From an uncultured Marinifilum sp. (GTDB taxonomy: Bacteria > Bacteroidota > Bacteroidia > Bacteroidales > Marinifilaceae): DNA of 64,000 nt. Location: NCBI RefSeq assembly GCF_963677195.1, contig NZ_OY781918.1:2592923-2656922 (forward strand), given 5' to 3'. Below the pieces are notes generated by a model. It saw only the letters and a list, made by a program, of their open reading frames with translations. It did no database searches and was not told the origin of the DNA. The position numbers and the translations under genes were made by a program. Shown here piece after piece: positions 16,912 to 25,913 of the stretch; within the stretch, counting starts at the first letter, position 1; each line of letters opens with the position of its first letter.

Positions 16912-18105
16912 TTACCAAATAAGTGGCTGATAAATGGCTGCAAGTATAAAAGTAAACACCGATAATATTAATCCATACATAAATATAGTGTAGGAAATTC
17001 TTAAATATTTATATTTTTTCCCCAGTACTTTTCCTAGGAAATATTGATCTCGAATAAGACTATCATACAATTCATCGTAATCGGTCATCATTCCTTTTAA
17101 TGCTTTAGAATAATCATATAATTCCATGCTATGAAAGTTTCCAAAAAACAGGAGGTTTACACGTTTTTTCTTAACGTCTTCTTCAGAAAATTTTCCAGAG
17201 GTAACAATTGGTCTGGTTGCCATTACCGAGTATGTGATAGTGATTAGACAAACAATTAATAGTATTATACAAGGAATAATAAAATGCGGAACATCCATTA
17301 TGTTTTTGAAAATGAAAAAGATAGCTGATATTATAATTGAATTAACCGAAATCATTAAATTGGCTTTTTTGTCGGCAATAGAGCTAAGGTTAATCTGGTT
17401 TCTTGCTGTAACTTTAAACATGGTTTCGATGCCACGTTGTGGTGCCTTTAATTTTATATTTTGTCGCTCGAGTTTACCAATGGTTTCGTTTAGTTTTTTT
17501 ATTTCTTTTTGCTGATAACTTCCAACTTTTTCTACTACTTTTTGATAGTTAGCCTCCTTTTTTTTAGCAAATACTTTTTTACCGTATTTTGTTTTGTACT
17601 GATGATCCTGCAGGAATTTTAATGTTTGTTCCCAATAAGCTTTGGCCGGAATTTCATGTTGGTACAAATTACTTTTTTCTTCGCGAAGTTTTTCTGAACT
17701 TTTCAAATAATTTTTAGATGCGAAATGATGCAGGTCTGCATCGCATAAGGCATTACATATGGGGCTGTCAGAAGATGGATGAGGTACTTTCGTGTTTAAA
17801 ATTGCTTGTTCTACCTGAGAAATCTTCTCGCTGGGATACTCATTCTTCTGTAAAAACTTTCTTGCTTTCGCTGCACTGATTTCTTCGTGTTTTGTAAAGT
17901 CTTCGTAATATCCCGAATCATGAAACCATGCTGCTAGAATTAGAATCTCTGTTTCTTCTTCGGATAGCTTAATTTCTGAAGCTATTTTAATTGCATGCTT
18001 AACGACTTTTTGGGTATGTTCTAAATTGTGATATGTGAAAATAGGCTTATAAGTTTCTTCAATTAAGTTGGTAACATATTTTTCAGCTTCCTGGATAATA
18101 CTCAT
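16912..18105 (-). CDS. HD-domain phosphohydrolase fused to Pycsar-effector-like membrane domain
   Basis: 397 residues. Residues 1-190 are an HD domain with the metal ligands TYHNLEH (His26/His30), AAWFHDSGYYED (His62-Asp63) and NALCDADLHH (Asp122/124), as in nucleotide phosphohydrolases. A charged helix (about 200-225) links to a domain with TARNQINLSSIADKKANLMI, two transmembrane helices (about 248-266 and 274-296) and a third near the C-terminus (about 368-392). This matches the DUF5706/Pycsar effector (PycTM) family, which in phage defence is opened by cyclic pyrimidine nucleotides. No cyclase gene is adjacent. The likely place is the inner membrane with the HD part in the cytoplasm. Function in a signalling or defence context is inference. 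Confidence 0.82.
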   Translation of the reverse strand: MSIIQEAEKYVTNLIEETYKPIFTYHNLEHTQKVVKHAIKIASEIKLSEEETEILILAAWFHDSGYYEDFTKHEEISAAKARKFLQKNEYPSEKISQVEQAILNTKVPHPSSDSPICNALCDADLHHFASKNYLKSSEKLREEKSNLYQHEIPAKAYWEQTLKFLQDHQYKTKYGKKVFAKKKEANYQKVVEKVGSYQQKEIKKLNETIGKLERQNIKLKAPQRGIETMFKVTARNQINLSSIADKKANLMISVNSIIISAIFFIFKNIMDVPHFIIPCIILLIVCLITITYSVMATRPIVTSGKFSEEDVKKKRVNLLFFGNFHSMELYDYSKALKGMMTDYDELYDSLIRDQYFLGKVLGKKYKYLRISYTIFMYGLILSVFTFILAAIYQPLIW

Positions 18106-18274
18106 GATTATATTTTTTCGGTAAGGATCTATTAAAATTTTAATGATTAAATATAATCATTAAAGCGGAAATCAATTTATTTATATGGAAGAAATGGCTG
18201 TCTAAGCCTTTTTTATTGGGAAATGAGGCTTATTTATGTAATTTTATGATCCAAATTAAATTTTATTCCACCTT

Positions 18275-19207
18275 ATGAAAAAAATAATCAGAGCTACTGT
18301 TTTTTTTATCATATTCGCGTTTTTTTTAGAAGCATGTGCAAAGCAAAAGGAAGATGATAAGATGATTTATCTGTTTGATAATTATTCTGATTTTCCGTAT
18401 GATATTTATGAGCCAACAAAAGTTTTTAAGCTAAAAGATCAGTTGCGGGAGATTTCAGGACTTACTTATTACGACGACAAATCATTGCTTTGCATAAACG
18501 ATGAAAAAGGAATCGTATACAAATATCACCTAAAGAAAAAAGAAGTTACAAAAGAATATGAGTTCGATAAATCTGGCGATTATGAGGGAATTGAAAGGAT
18601 TGGTTCTCTCGTATATGTATTGCGTTCGGATGGAAATCTTTTTGAAGTGGATCATTTAAAAGATAAAAATATAAGTTCTGTTAAGTTGTCTACTTTTCTT
18701 AATGCAGGAAACGACACCGAAGGTTTGGCTTACGATTCAGAAAGTAATTCCTTATTGATTGCATGTAAGGGAAATCCGGCAAAGAATAATAGATATAAAG
18801 GAAAAAGATCTATCTATAGATATTCTTTAGATAAGCATGAACTGCAGAATAAGCCTTTTTATTTAATAGATCAGAACGAAATACGGAAGCTTTTAAAGTT
18901 TAATGGATATGCACGTTTTTCTGTGAAATTATTGGAAAATATTAACCCATCGCAGGGAGATTTAACATTTCAGCCATCAGCAATTGCTATTCATCCCATT
19001 ACAAAAAATATCTATGTTTTAGGTTCTGTTGGAAAATTATTGCTTGTTCTTCATCCAAATGGAAAAATTTTATCAATTGTAAAATTAAAAAGAAAGATAT
19101 TTCGACAGCCTGAAGGAATCTGTTTTTCGCCCGATGGCACAATGTTTATTTCCAATGAAGGAAAGGGAAGTAAGGGTAATATTTTAAAATTTAAATATAA
19201 AAACTAG
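18275..19207 (+). CDS. SdiA-regulated-family lipoprotein (beta-propeller)
   Basis: 310 residues. The signal peptide ends at a lipobox ACA (FFLEAC; Cys about 21). The mature part matches the SdiA-regulated (YjiK-like) six-bladed propeller family: REISGLTYYDDKSLLCINDEKGIVYKY, GDYEGIERIGSLVYVLRSDG, NDTEGLAYDSESNSLLIACKG, QPSAIAIHPITKNIYVLGS and QPEGICFSPDGTMFISNEG. Such proteins sit at the outer membrane or periplasm; the ligand is unknown. The next gene, the large phosphoesterase/barrel protein, starts 34 bases downstream, so both may work at the cell surface. Confidence 0.85.
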   Translation: MKKIIRATVFFIIFAFFLEACAKQKEDDKMIYLFDNYSDFPYDIYEPTKVFKLKDQLREISGLTYYDDKSLLCINDEKGIVYKYHLKKKEVTKEYEFDKSGDYEGIERIGSLVYVLRSDGNLFEVDHLKDKNISSVKLSTFLNAGNDTEGLAYDSESNSLLIACKGNPAKNNRYKGKRSIYRYSLDKHELQNKPFYLIDQNEIRKLLKFNGYARFSVKLLENINPSQGDLTFQPSAIAIHPITKNIYVLGSVGKLLLVLHPNGKILSIVKLKRKIFRQPEGICFSPDGTMFISNEGKGSKGNILKFKYKN

Positions 19208-19241
19208 TATCCATAAGTTTTATAGGGTAAACAGAGTGTAT

Positions 19242-22200
19242 ATGAGAAAAATATTTTTGTTTTTAGGAGTACTATTAAATGTAGTTTGTGTTTGTGCTCA
19301 GAATAATGTCATTTCTGAAGCTCCAGATGGAAAATTATTAGATCATAGTATTTTTTTTATCGGAGATTTGGGAGAAGGTGATATTGTAAAGTCTAATCTG
19401 GCTATGTTAAAAGAGCAGATGAGTGGGGCAAATACAAAAGCGACGCTTGTTTTTTTAGGCAATTCAATTGGTAAAGATTATGCCCACGAGGATATTGACG
19501 AGATAAATGAAGGAGACAAAAATTTAATTGACTTACTGGATTTAGCTAAAAACTGTAAAGGCGAGGTAATTTTTTTACCTGGCGAAAAAGAATGGAACCA
19601 GGGACATAAGCATGGTTGGGAAGCTATTATGAATCTCGAAACCTATGTTGAAGATTATATTGGTAAAGGAGATGTGTTTTTACCTTCGGGAGGATGTCCC
19701 GGACCGGTTGAAATAAATTTGACCGATGAAGTTGTGCTTTTAGTTGTTGACTCGCAATGGTGGTTGCATGCTGCAGATAAACCTGAAGCGGAATGTGGAC
19801 TCGAGAATCCCTCCGATTTTTTAATTCTGATCAGCGATGCGTTAAAGAGGAATAAAAATAAGAAAATTGTTTTTGCTTCTCATCATCCTATGTATAGCGC
19901 AGGAAAACATGGGGGGAATTTCCCGTTTCCCGGACCGGTGGAGTTGTATAGAAAAGTTATTGGTACACAGCAAGATTTTGCATATCCATATTATAAGCAA
20001 ATGAGATATATGGGAAGAAAGCTATTTAATGGTATCGATAATGTTATCACTGTTGGATCTCATGATAATAGTCTCCAGTTTATCGAGAAAAATTCTTCGT
20101 TCTTTGTTGTTTCTGGTTCGGGAAGTAAAACGGATTATGTTTCTAATAAAAAAATGGATTTTGCAGCTAGCGAAATTGGTTTTTCCCGATTGAATTTTTA
20201 CTCGAACGATGAGGTTTGGATAGAGATGTGGTCGGTTGGAAAGAATGGAGAACAGGATCCGAGAGTAATATTTAGAAAAAAATTATATACCAAAAAAGTG
20301 CTCTCGGAGGAAGATTTAGCTAAAAAATATGAATCTCTTGATTTTTCAGATAGTACCATAACAATAGCAGCAAGTAATCTATACGATACCGATAGTAAAA
20401 GCAAAAGGCAAATTATGGGAAATAATTACCGAGAAGATTGGTCTACTCCCATAAAAGTACCTGTTTTTGATATCGCAAAAGAAAAAGGAGGCTTGCGCAT
20501 TTTAAAGCGTGGAGGCGGACAGCAAACCCGATCATTGCGTTTGCAGGCTAAAAATGGAAAGCAGTATGTACTTCGATCGGTAGAGAAATATACCGAAAAG
20601 GCAATTCCAGACATATTAAGAGGCACTTTTGCCGCAAAAATTGTTCAGGATGGAATCTCAGAATCATATCCTTATGCAGCAATAGCAGTTCCTAAATTAG
20701 CCGAAGCGGTTGGTGTTTATCATGCCAATCCTAAAATTGTTTATGTGCCCGACGATCCTCGTTTTGGAATTTATCAGGAAGATTTTAAAAATGAGCTTTA
20801 TTTGTTTGAGGAAAGACCCAAAGGAAACATGGAGGATGAGGATAGTTTTGGAAATACTACCGAAGTGATAGGTACCGATAAATTAATAGAAAAAAGATTC
20901 AAAAATAGTGAGCTTCAGATAGATGAGACAGCAGTTTTAAAAGCCCGTTTATTTGATGTTTTTCTTAACGATTGGGATAGGCACGACGATCAGTGGAGAT
21001 GGGCTATTTTTAAAAAAGATGGTAAAGAAATTGCTCGCCCAATACCCAGAGATCGCGACCAGGTATTTTTCTATAGTGATGGAAAATTACCTTGGTTAAT
21101 ACGCAGAAAATGGGCAATGCCGAAATTTCAGGTATTCGATTCTATTACCGAAAATGTGGTTGGACTAGGGGTTAATGCCAGATATTTTGACCGGAATTTC
21201 TTACAGTCGAAAAATAAGGAAGACTGGCTACAAATGGCAGAAGAATTAAAATTGAAATTAAGCGATGAAATTATCGAAAATGCAATTAAAGATTTACCGC
21301 CGGAAGTTTATGAAATATCCGGAAAGGAAATAGAAGCTAAGTTAAAAGCAAGAAGAGAACAATTACCCTTACTGGCAAATGATTTTTATAACTTCTTAGC
21401 CAAACAAGTTGATGTGGTTGGAACAAACGAAAATGAAGATTTTTCGGCTAAATGGGATAAGGAAGGTAATCTTAAAGTTAAGGTTCACCGATTGAGCAAG
21501 AAAGGCAATAAAAAAGAAAAATTATTTGAACGTAAATTTATAAATGGCGAAACCGATGAGGTAAGAATTTATGGTTTAAGCGGCAAGGATGAGTTTGAAG
21601 TTAAAGGTAAAAATGTAAGAGGTGTTGTATTGAAAGTTGTTGGAGGAAAAGGAAAAGACAAATATAAAGTTGAAAAAACAAAACGAGCGAATCTTACTAT
21701 TTACGATAAATCGAAAACTAAAATAAAAGGTGATGGTGCTTTTAAGAATCGGTTGTCTAAAAATTCTAATGTAAATGTGTACGACAGAAAATCATTTAAA
21801 TATGATATTATTAGTCCGGCAGCGAATTTAAATTTTGTTAGTGATGATGGATTAATATTTGGTGCAGGATTTAATATTAAAAAACAAAACTTTAGAAAAG
21901 AACCTTATGGCTCATTACACAAGTTTATTTTTAACTATTCTTTTATGTATCCCTCGATAGAATTTAAGTATTCTGGCGAAATAACAGGTATCATTAACAA
22001 TCTCGATTTGCTGGCAACTCTTAATTATAATACACCTAATTTTCAGGGATATTATTACGGATTAGGGAATGAAACGGTAAATCCTCATTTAGATGATAAT
22101 GAGTACAACAGAATTCGAATGGGACGAGTAGAAATATATCCAAAATTAAGAAAGAAAATAAGTGCAAACCAAAGTGTTTCTTTTGGTCCTTTTTATGAGC

Positions 22201-22856
22201 AGTTAGAGCTTAAGGCTACTCCCGGTCGTTTTATTACTGATTTTACCAATATGGCCAATAATTTAGATTTTAGTACTGATTTTGCTACCAGAAGATATTT
22301 GGGTATAGGGTTTCATCATAAATTAGATACCCGGGATAATAAAATAATACCCAGTCGTGGAATTTACTGGTTAAGCAGCTGGAAATTTTATAGAGGATTA
22401 GGACAAAATGATCATAATTTTCAGAAAATGGAAAGTGATTTGCGTTTGTATACAAGTTTTGGACGGCCACAGAGAAGCATATTAGCGGTGCGTTTTGGTG
22501 CAGCTCACAATACAAGCGGTTATTCGTTTTATCAGGCCAATAAATTGGGATTAAAATCGAACTTAAGAGGATATCGTCAGGATAGATTTGCAGGTGATGA
22601 TATCGTATATCAGAATACTGATTTTAGATTTAGATTGGCTAAATTTAAATCGTATTTTCTGGGAGGAGAAATGGGTGTTTTAGCTTTTAATGATTTTGGT
22701 CGTGTATGGCTAAATGGCGAAAGCTCAAATAAATGGCATCATGGATATGGAGGTGGACTTTGGATTTCACCTTTTAAACTAATGGTAATAACTGCCAATT
22801 ATGGAATGTCGGAAGAAGAGAATATCTTCTCTCTGGAATTTAAATATATGTTTTAA
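19242..22856 (+). CDS. three-part envelope protein: phosphoesterase-like, kinase-like and BamA/TamA-type barrel
   Basis: 1204 residues from the ATG at 19242 (a GTG lies two codons upstream), with a signal peptide (IFLFLGVLLNVVCVCAQ). Residues 35-290 follow the calcineurin-like phosphoesterase order but with changed metal motifs: IGDLGEGD (41-42 kept), LGNSIG where GDN is usual, PGEKEW where GNHDW is usual, SHHP (213-216 kept) and GSHDN where GHDH is usual. Residues 390-700 include LRLQAKNGKQYVLRS, NDWDRHDDQW (576-585) and PRDRDQVF (602-608), resembling the catalytic and metal loops of CotH/FAM20-type secreted kinases. The last about 380 residues are a beta-barrel of the surface antigen (BamA/TamA) type, ending in Phe. 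It is predicted in the outer membrane; the substrate is unknown. Confidence 0.78.
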   Translation: MRKIFLFLGVLLNVVCVCAQNNVISEAPDGKLLDHSIFFIGDLGEGDIVKSNLAMLKEQMSGANTKATLVFLGNSIGKDYAHEDIDEINEGDKNLIDLLDLAKNCKGEVIFLPGEKEWNQGHKHGWEAIMNLETYVEDYIGKGDVFLPSGGCPGPVEINLTDEVVLLVVDSQWWLHAADKPEAECGLENPSDFLILISDALKRNKNKKIVFASHHPMYSAGKHGGNFPFPGPVELYRKVIGTQQDFAYPYYKQMRYMGRKLFNGIDNVITVGSHDNSLQFIEKNSSFFVVSGSGSKTDYVSNKKMDFAASEIGFSRLNFYSNDEVWIEMWSVGKNGEQDPRVIFRKKLYTKKVLSEEDLAKKYESLDFSDSTITIAASNLYDTDSKSKRQIMGNNYREDWSTPIKVPVFDIAKEKGGLRILKRGGGQQTRSLRLQAKNGKQYVLRSVEKYTEKAIPDILRGTFAAKIVQDGISESYPYAAIAVPKLAEAVGVYHANPKIVYVPDDPRFGIYQEDFKNELYLFEERPKGNMEDEDSFGNTTEVIGTDKLIEKRFKNSELQIDETAVLKARLFDVFLNDWDRHDDQWRWAIFKKDGKEIARPIPRDRDQVFFYSDGKLPWLIRRKWAMPKFQVFDSITENVVGLGVNARYFDRNFLQSKNKEDWLQMAEELKLKLSDEIIENAIKDLPPEVYEISGKEIEAKLKARREQLPLLANDFYNFLAKQVDVVGTNENEDFSAKWDKEGNLKVKVHRLSKKGNKKEKLFERKFINGETDEVRIYGLSGKDEFEVKGKNVRGVVLKVVGGKGKDKYKVEKTKRANLTIYDKSKTKIKGDGAFKNRLSKNSNVNVYDRKSFKYDIISPAANLNFVSDDGLIFGAGFNIKKQNFRKEPYGSLHKFIFNYSFMYPSIEFKYSGEITGIINNLDLLATLNYNTPNFQGYYYGLGNETVNPHLDDNEYNRIRMGRVEIYPKLRKKISANQSVSFGPFYEQLELKATPGRFITDFTNMANNLDFSTDFATRRYLGIGFHHKLDTRDNKIIPSRGIYWLSSWKFYRGLGQNDHNFQKMESDLRLYTSFGRPQRSILAVRFGAAHNTSGYSFYQANKLGLKSNLRGYRQDRFAGDDIVYQNTDFRFRLAKFKSYFLGGEMGVLAFNDFGRVWLNGESSNKWHHGYGGGLWISPFKLMVITANYGMSEEENIFSLEFKYMF

Positions 22857-22867
22857 TAGAGGAATTA

Positions 22868-22899
22868 ATTGAACACAATAAGTTAAATTTCTATTTTTG
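22868..22899 (+). promoter_or_regulatory. topB promoter candidate
   Basis: ATTG (22868-22871), a 20-base spacer and TATTTTTG (22892-22899) fit the -33 TTTG and -7 TAnnTTTG boxes with one mismatch in the first, 33 bases before the topB ATG. Confidence 0.55.
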
Positions 22900-22932
22900 A
22901 CTTATAAATAAGATAAGGAAAACTATTAGCGA

Positions 22933-25302
22933 ATGAAAGTTTGTATTGCCGAGAAACCAAGTGTAGCAAGAGAGATTGCTTTAATTATAGGTGCAAAGTC
23001 GAAAAAAGACGGTTATTTTGAAGGAAATGGATATCAGGTATCCTGGACTTTTGGACACTTGTGTACTCTTAAAGAACCTCACGAGTACAATTTGAACTGG
23101 AAATATTGGCATTTAAACGATCTTCCTATTATTCCTCCTCGTTTTAGTATTCGTGTAATTCCTGATAAAGGAGTGCAAAAGCAATTCGATGTTCTGGAAA
23201 AATTAATTGCCGGAGCCGATGAGGTTATAAATTGTGGTGATGCGGGAATAGAAGGAGAAGTTATTCAACGCTGGGTGTTGCACAAAGCAAAGTGTAAGGT
23301 ACCAATAAAACGACTTTGGATTTCTTCTTTAACAGAGGAAGCCATTCGTGAAGGATTTCAGAATTTGAGAGATGGCAGCGAATTTGATAAATTATATGCC
23401 GCAGGATCTTCACGTTCTATTGGCGACTGGCTTTTAGGGATTAATGCCACCCGATTGTATACTTTAAAATATTCGAATGGGAAATCGGTTCTGTCTATCG
23501 GACGGGTACAAACACCTACTTTGGCTTTAATTGTTAATCGCCAAAAAGAGATTGAAAATTTTAAACCACAAACCTATTGGGAGCTAAAAACGGTTTACCG
23601 CGAGGTAAGTTTTGCAGCAACCAGAGGTCGATTTGACAATAAAGAGGAAGGAATTTCCTTTTTAGAAAAAATAAAACCCGAGCCATTTGAAATTGTATCA
23701 GTAGAAAAAAAGAGTGGGAAAGAACAGCCACCACGTTTGTATGATTTAACATCATTACAAGTAGATTGCAATCGAAAATTTAGTTTTTCTGCCGAAGATA
23801 CTTTGCGAATTATTCAGAGTTTATATGAGAAAAAGTTAACGACTTATCCAAGGGTTGATACAACTTATCTTACCAATGATATTTATAAAAAAGTACCAGG
23901 AATACTAAGAAAATTAACTCCTTATAAAGATTTTGCAGAACCTTTACTGAAAGATAAGATAAGGAAATCGAAAAAAGTATTCGACGATAAAAAGGTGACT
24001 GATCACCATGCTATTATTCCTACAGGAGTAAATCCTTCGGGTATTAATTACGATGAGAAGCAGGTTTATGATTTGGTAACGAGGCGTTTCCTTTCTGTTT
24101 TTTATCCCGATTGTAAGGTGAGTAATACCACGGTAATGGGTAAAGTTACTGATATAGATTTTAAAGCGACAGGAAAACAGATTCTTGATCCGGGGTGGCG
24201 TGTTTTGTATGCCAAAGATAGTAATGTGGGAGAAGGAGTAATATTGCCGGCTTTCGAAAAAGGAGAGAGTGGGGAGCATTTGCCTGATTTTGCCGAAAAA
24301 CAAACTCAGGCTCCAAAATATTATTCCGAAGCAAGCTTGCTTAGGGCAATGGAAACGGCTGGTAAACAGGTCGATGATGATGAGCTTCGCGATTTAATGA
24401 AAGAGAATGGAATTGGTCGTCCATCAACTCGTGCAAATATTATCGAAACCTTATTTAAACGTCGTTATATCAGGAAAGAAAAGAAGAGACTTGTTGCTAC
24501 TGTTACTGGTGTTCAGTTAATTGATACCATACAAAATGAATTGTTAAAATCGGCAGAGTTAACAGGACAGTGGGAGAAAAAACTAAAAGATATTGAGCTG
24601 GGCAATTACGAAGTAAATCAGTTTATGGCCGAGCTAAAGAATATGGTTGTTGGTATAGTATGGGATGTAAAATCCAGAAAAAATATCAGCCAAATAGAGG
24701 TTATTGACGAAGAGAAAGAAAAGGAAAAAAAGAAAGCAGAAGCAAAAGCCAAAAAGAAAAAAGCGCAAGCAGCCGAAATTTCTTGCCCTAAATGTAAGGA
24801 AGGAAAAATTGTAAAAGGGAAAAGTGCTTTTGGTTGTACAAATTATAAAAATGGCTGTAATATTCGAATACCTTTCGAATTTGCAGGAAAAAAGCTTACC
24901 GATAAACAAGTTGAAGCCCTTGTATTAAAGGGGAAAACTCCCAAAATTAAAGGTTTTCTTATCGATGGAGTAAAGAAAAATGGTAATATAGTTCTTGATC
25001 CGGATTTTAGCTTGAGTTTATTAGAAGAAGAAAAAGAAGTTTGGACTTGTCCTAAGTGCAAAACAGGAAGCTTACTAAAAGGAAATGCTGCTTATGGATG
25101 TTCCAATTACAAGAATGGTTGTAAGTTCATAGTTCCTTTTGTGTTTATGGATAAAAAACTTACCGATGCTCAAATTAAATCATTGGTAACGCAACAAAAA
25201 ACAGCATTAATAAAAGGTTTTATCGATCCTAATACAAAAGAAAAGGTGAATGGAAAACTCATTTTAAATAATCAGTGTCAAATAATTTTTGGAAAACAGT
25301 AA
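22933..25302 (+). CDS. topB: DNA topoisomerase III (type IA)
   Basis: 789 residues. The Toprim domain (1-150) has IAEKPSVAREIA and NCGDAGIEGEVIQRW (the acidic Mg2+ residues). The cleavage domain has GRVQTPTLALIV and the active-site Tyr in TTYPRVDTTYL (Tyr305). NGIGRPSTRANIIETL and RRYIRKE close the core at about residue 520. A Lys/Glu-rich coiled linker (about 590-615) leads to two C-terminal zinc-ribbon repeats, CPKCKEGKIVKG...GC and CPKCKTGSLLKG...GC, used for DNA binding. It relaxes and decatenates single-stranded-containing DNA. Type III rather than TopA is indicated by the length and the motif layout. Confidence 0.93.
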   Translation: MKVCIAEKPSVAREIALIIGAKSKKDGYFEGNGYQVSWTFGHLCTLKEPHEYNLNWKYWHLNDLPIIPPRFSIRVIPDKGVQKQFDVLEKLIAGADEVINCGDAGIEGEVIQRWVLHKAKCKVPIKRLWISSLTEEAIREGFQNLRDGSEFDKLYAAGSSRSIGDWLLGINATRLYTLKYSNGKSVLSIGRVQTPTLALIVNRQKEIENFKPQTYWELKTVYREVSFAATRGRFDNKEEGISFLEKIKPEPFEIVSVEKKSGKEQPPRLYDLTSLQVDCNRKFSFSAEDTLRIIQSLYEKKLTTYPRVDTTYLTNDIYKKVPGILRKLTPYKDFAEPLLKDKIRKSKKVFDDKKVTDHHAIIPTGVNPSGINYDEKQVYDLVTRRFLSVFYPDCKVSNTTVMGKVTDIDFKATGKQILDPGWRVLYAKDSNVGEGVILPAFEKGESGEHLPDFAEKQTQAPKYYSEASLLRAMETAGKQVDDDELRDLMKENGIGRPSTRANIIETLFKRRYIRKEKKRLVATVTGVQLIDTIQNELLKSAELTGQWEKKLKDIELGNYEVNQFMAELKNMVVGIVWDVKSRKNISQIEVIDEEKEKEKKKAEAKAKKKKAQAAEISCPKCKEGKIVKGKSAFGCTNYKNGCNIRIPFEFAGKKLTDKQVEALVLKGKTPKIKGFLIDGVKKNGNIVLDPDFSLSLLEEEKEVWTCPKCKTGSLLKGNAAYGCSNYKNGCKFIVPFVFMDKKLTDAQIKSLVTQQKTALIKGFIDPNTKEKVNGKLILNNQCQIIFGKQ

Positions 25303-25398
25303 ATTTGGGATTCTAAATAAAGTTCGGATTCCCAAATAAAGATCTGTTATAAAAGCTAAAGGCTTAGAAATGTAATTTATCTTTTTTTACCTTATTTT

Positions 25399-25899
25399 CT
25401 AGCCTTTGTATTTGTTAGGAAATTCGTATAAGGATATTTCACCTGTTCTAACTTCAATTTCGCTCCACTTATCTACTTTAAATTTTATTCCAATAATAGT
25501 ACAGGTTGGCACGTAATCGTAGAATTCCTGGCTTAAATTAAAGGCTAAATACTCAATGCTTGGATTATGACCAACTACCATAATGTTATCTTTATCTTCG
25601 CCGTATTTATTTAACATTTCTAAAAAATCATGAGTAGTAAAGCCGTCGTATAATTTGTCGAGTTGAACAATTTTTTCTTCAGGATAATTTAAATTTTTGG
25701 CAAACAAATTGGCTGTTTGAATGGCTCTGTTTGCTGTACTGGAAATTATTAAGTCGGGTATTGCATCTTTTAATAATAATTTTTTAGCAATTAAATTAGA
25801 GTCGTTAATTCCACGATTTTTTAAATTTCGCTGAAAATCGGTAATATCATATCTGATAACTTCGGTTTTTGCATGTCGTACCAAAAAAAGATGTTTCAT
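25399..25899 (-). CDS. SixA-like histidine phosphatase
   Basis: 166 residues. Branch of the histidine phosphatase superfamily: LFLVRHAKTE holds the catalytic His9 with Arg8, SSTANRAIQTA the second Arg, and MVVGHNPSIEYLA the second His. Short length without insertions is typical of SixA phosphohistidine phosphatases. It begins 14 bases after the ppk1 stop and is surely co-transcribed, an association that suggests polyphosphate or inorganic phosphate turnover rather than the E. coli ArcB role. The substrate is not shown by the sequence. Confidence 0.85.
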   Translation of the reverse strand: MKHLFLVRHAKTEVIRYDITDFQRNLKNRGINDSNLIAKKLLLKDAIPDLIISSTANRAIQTANLFAKNLNYPEEKIVQLDKLYDGFTTHDFLEMLNKYGEDKDNIMVVGHNPSIEYLAFNLSQEFYDYVPTCTIIGIKFKVDKWSEIEVRTGEISLYEFPNKYKG

Positions 25900-25913
25900 A
25901 GCCTGGCTTTTTG

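Noticed and set aside
16912..18105. A complete Pycsar defence system
   Set aside because: No nucleotide cyclase or other defence gene lies within reach; neighbours are housekeeping genes.
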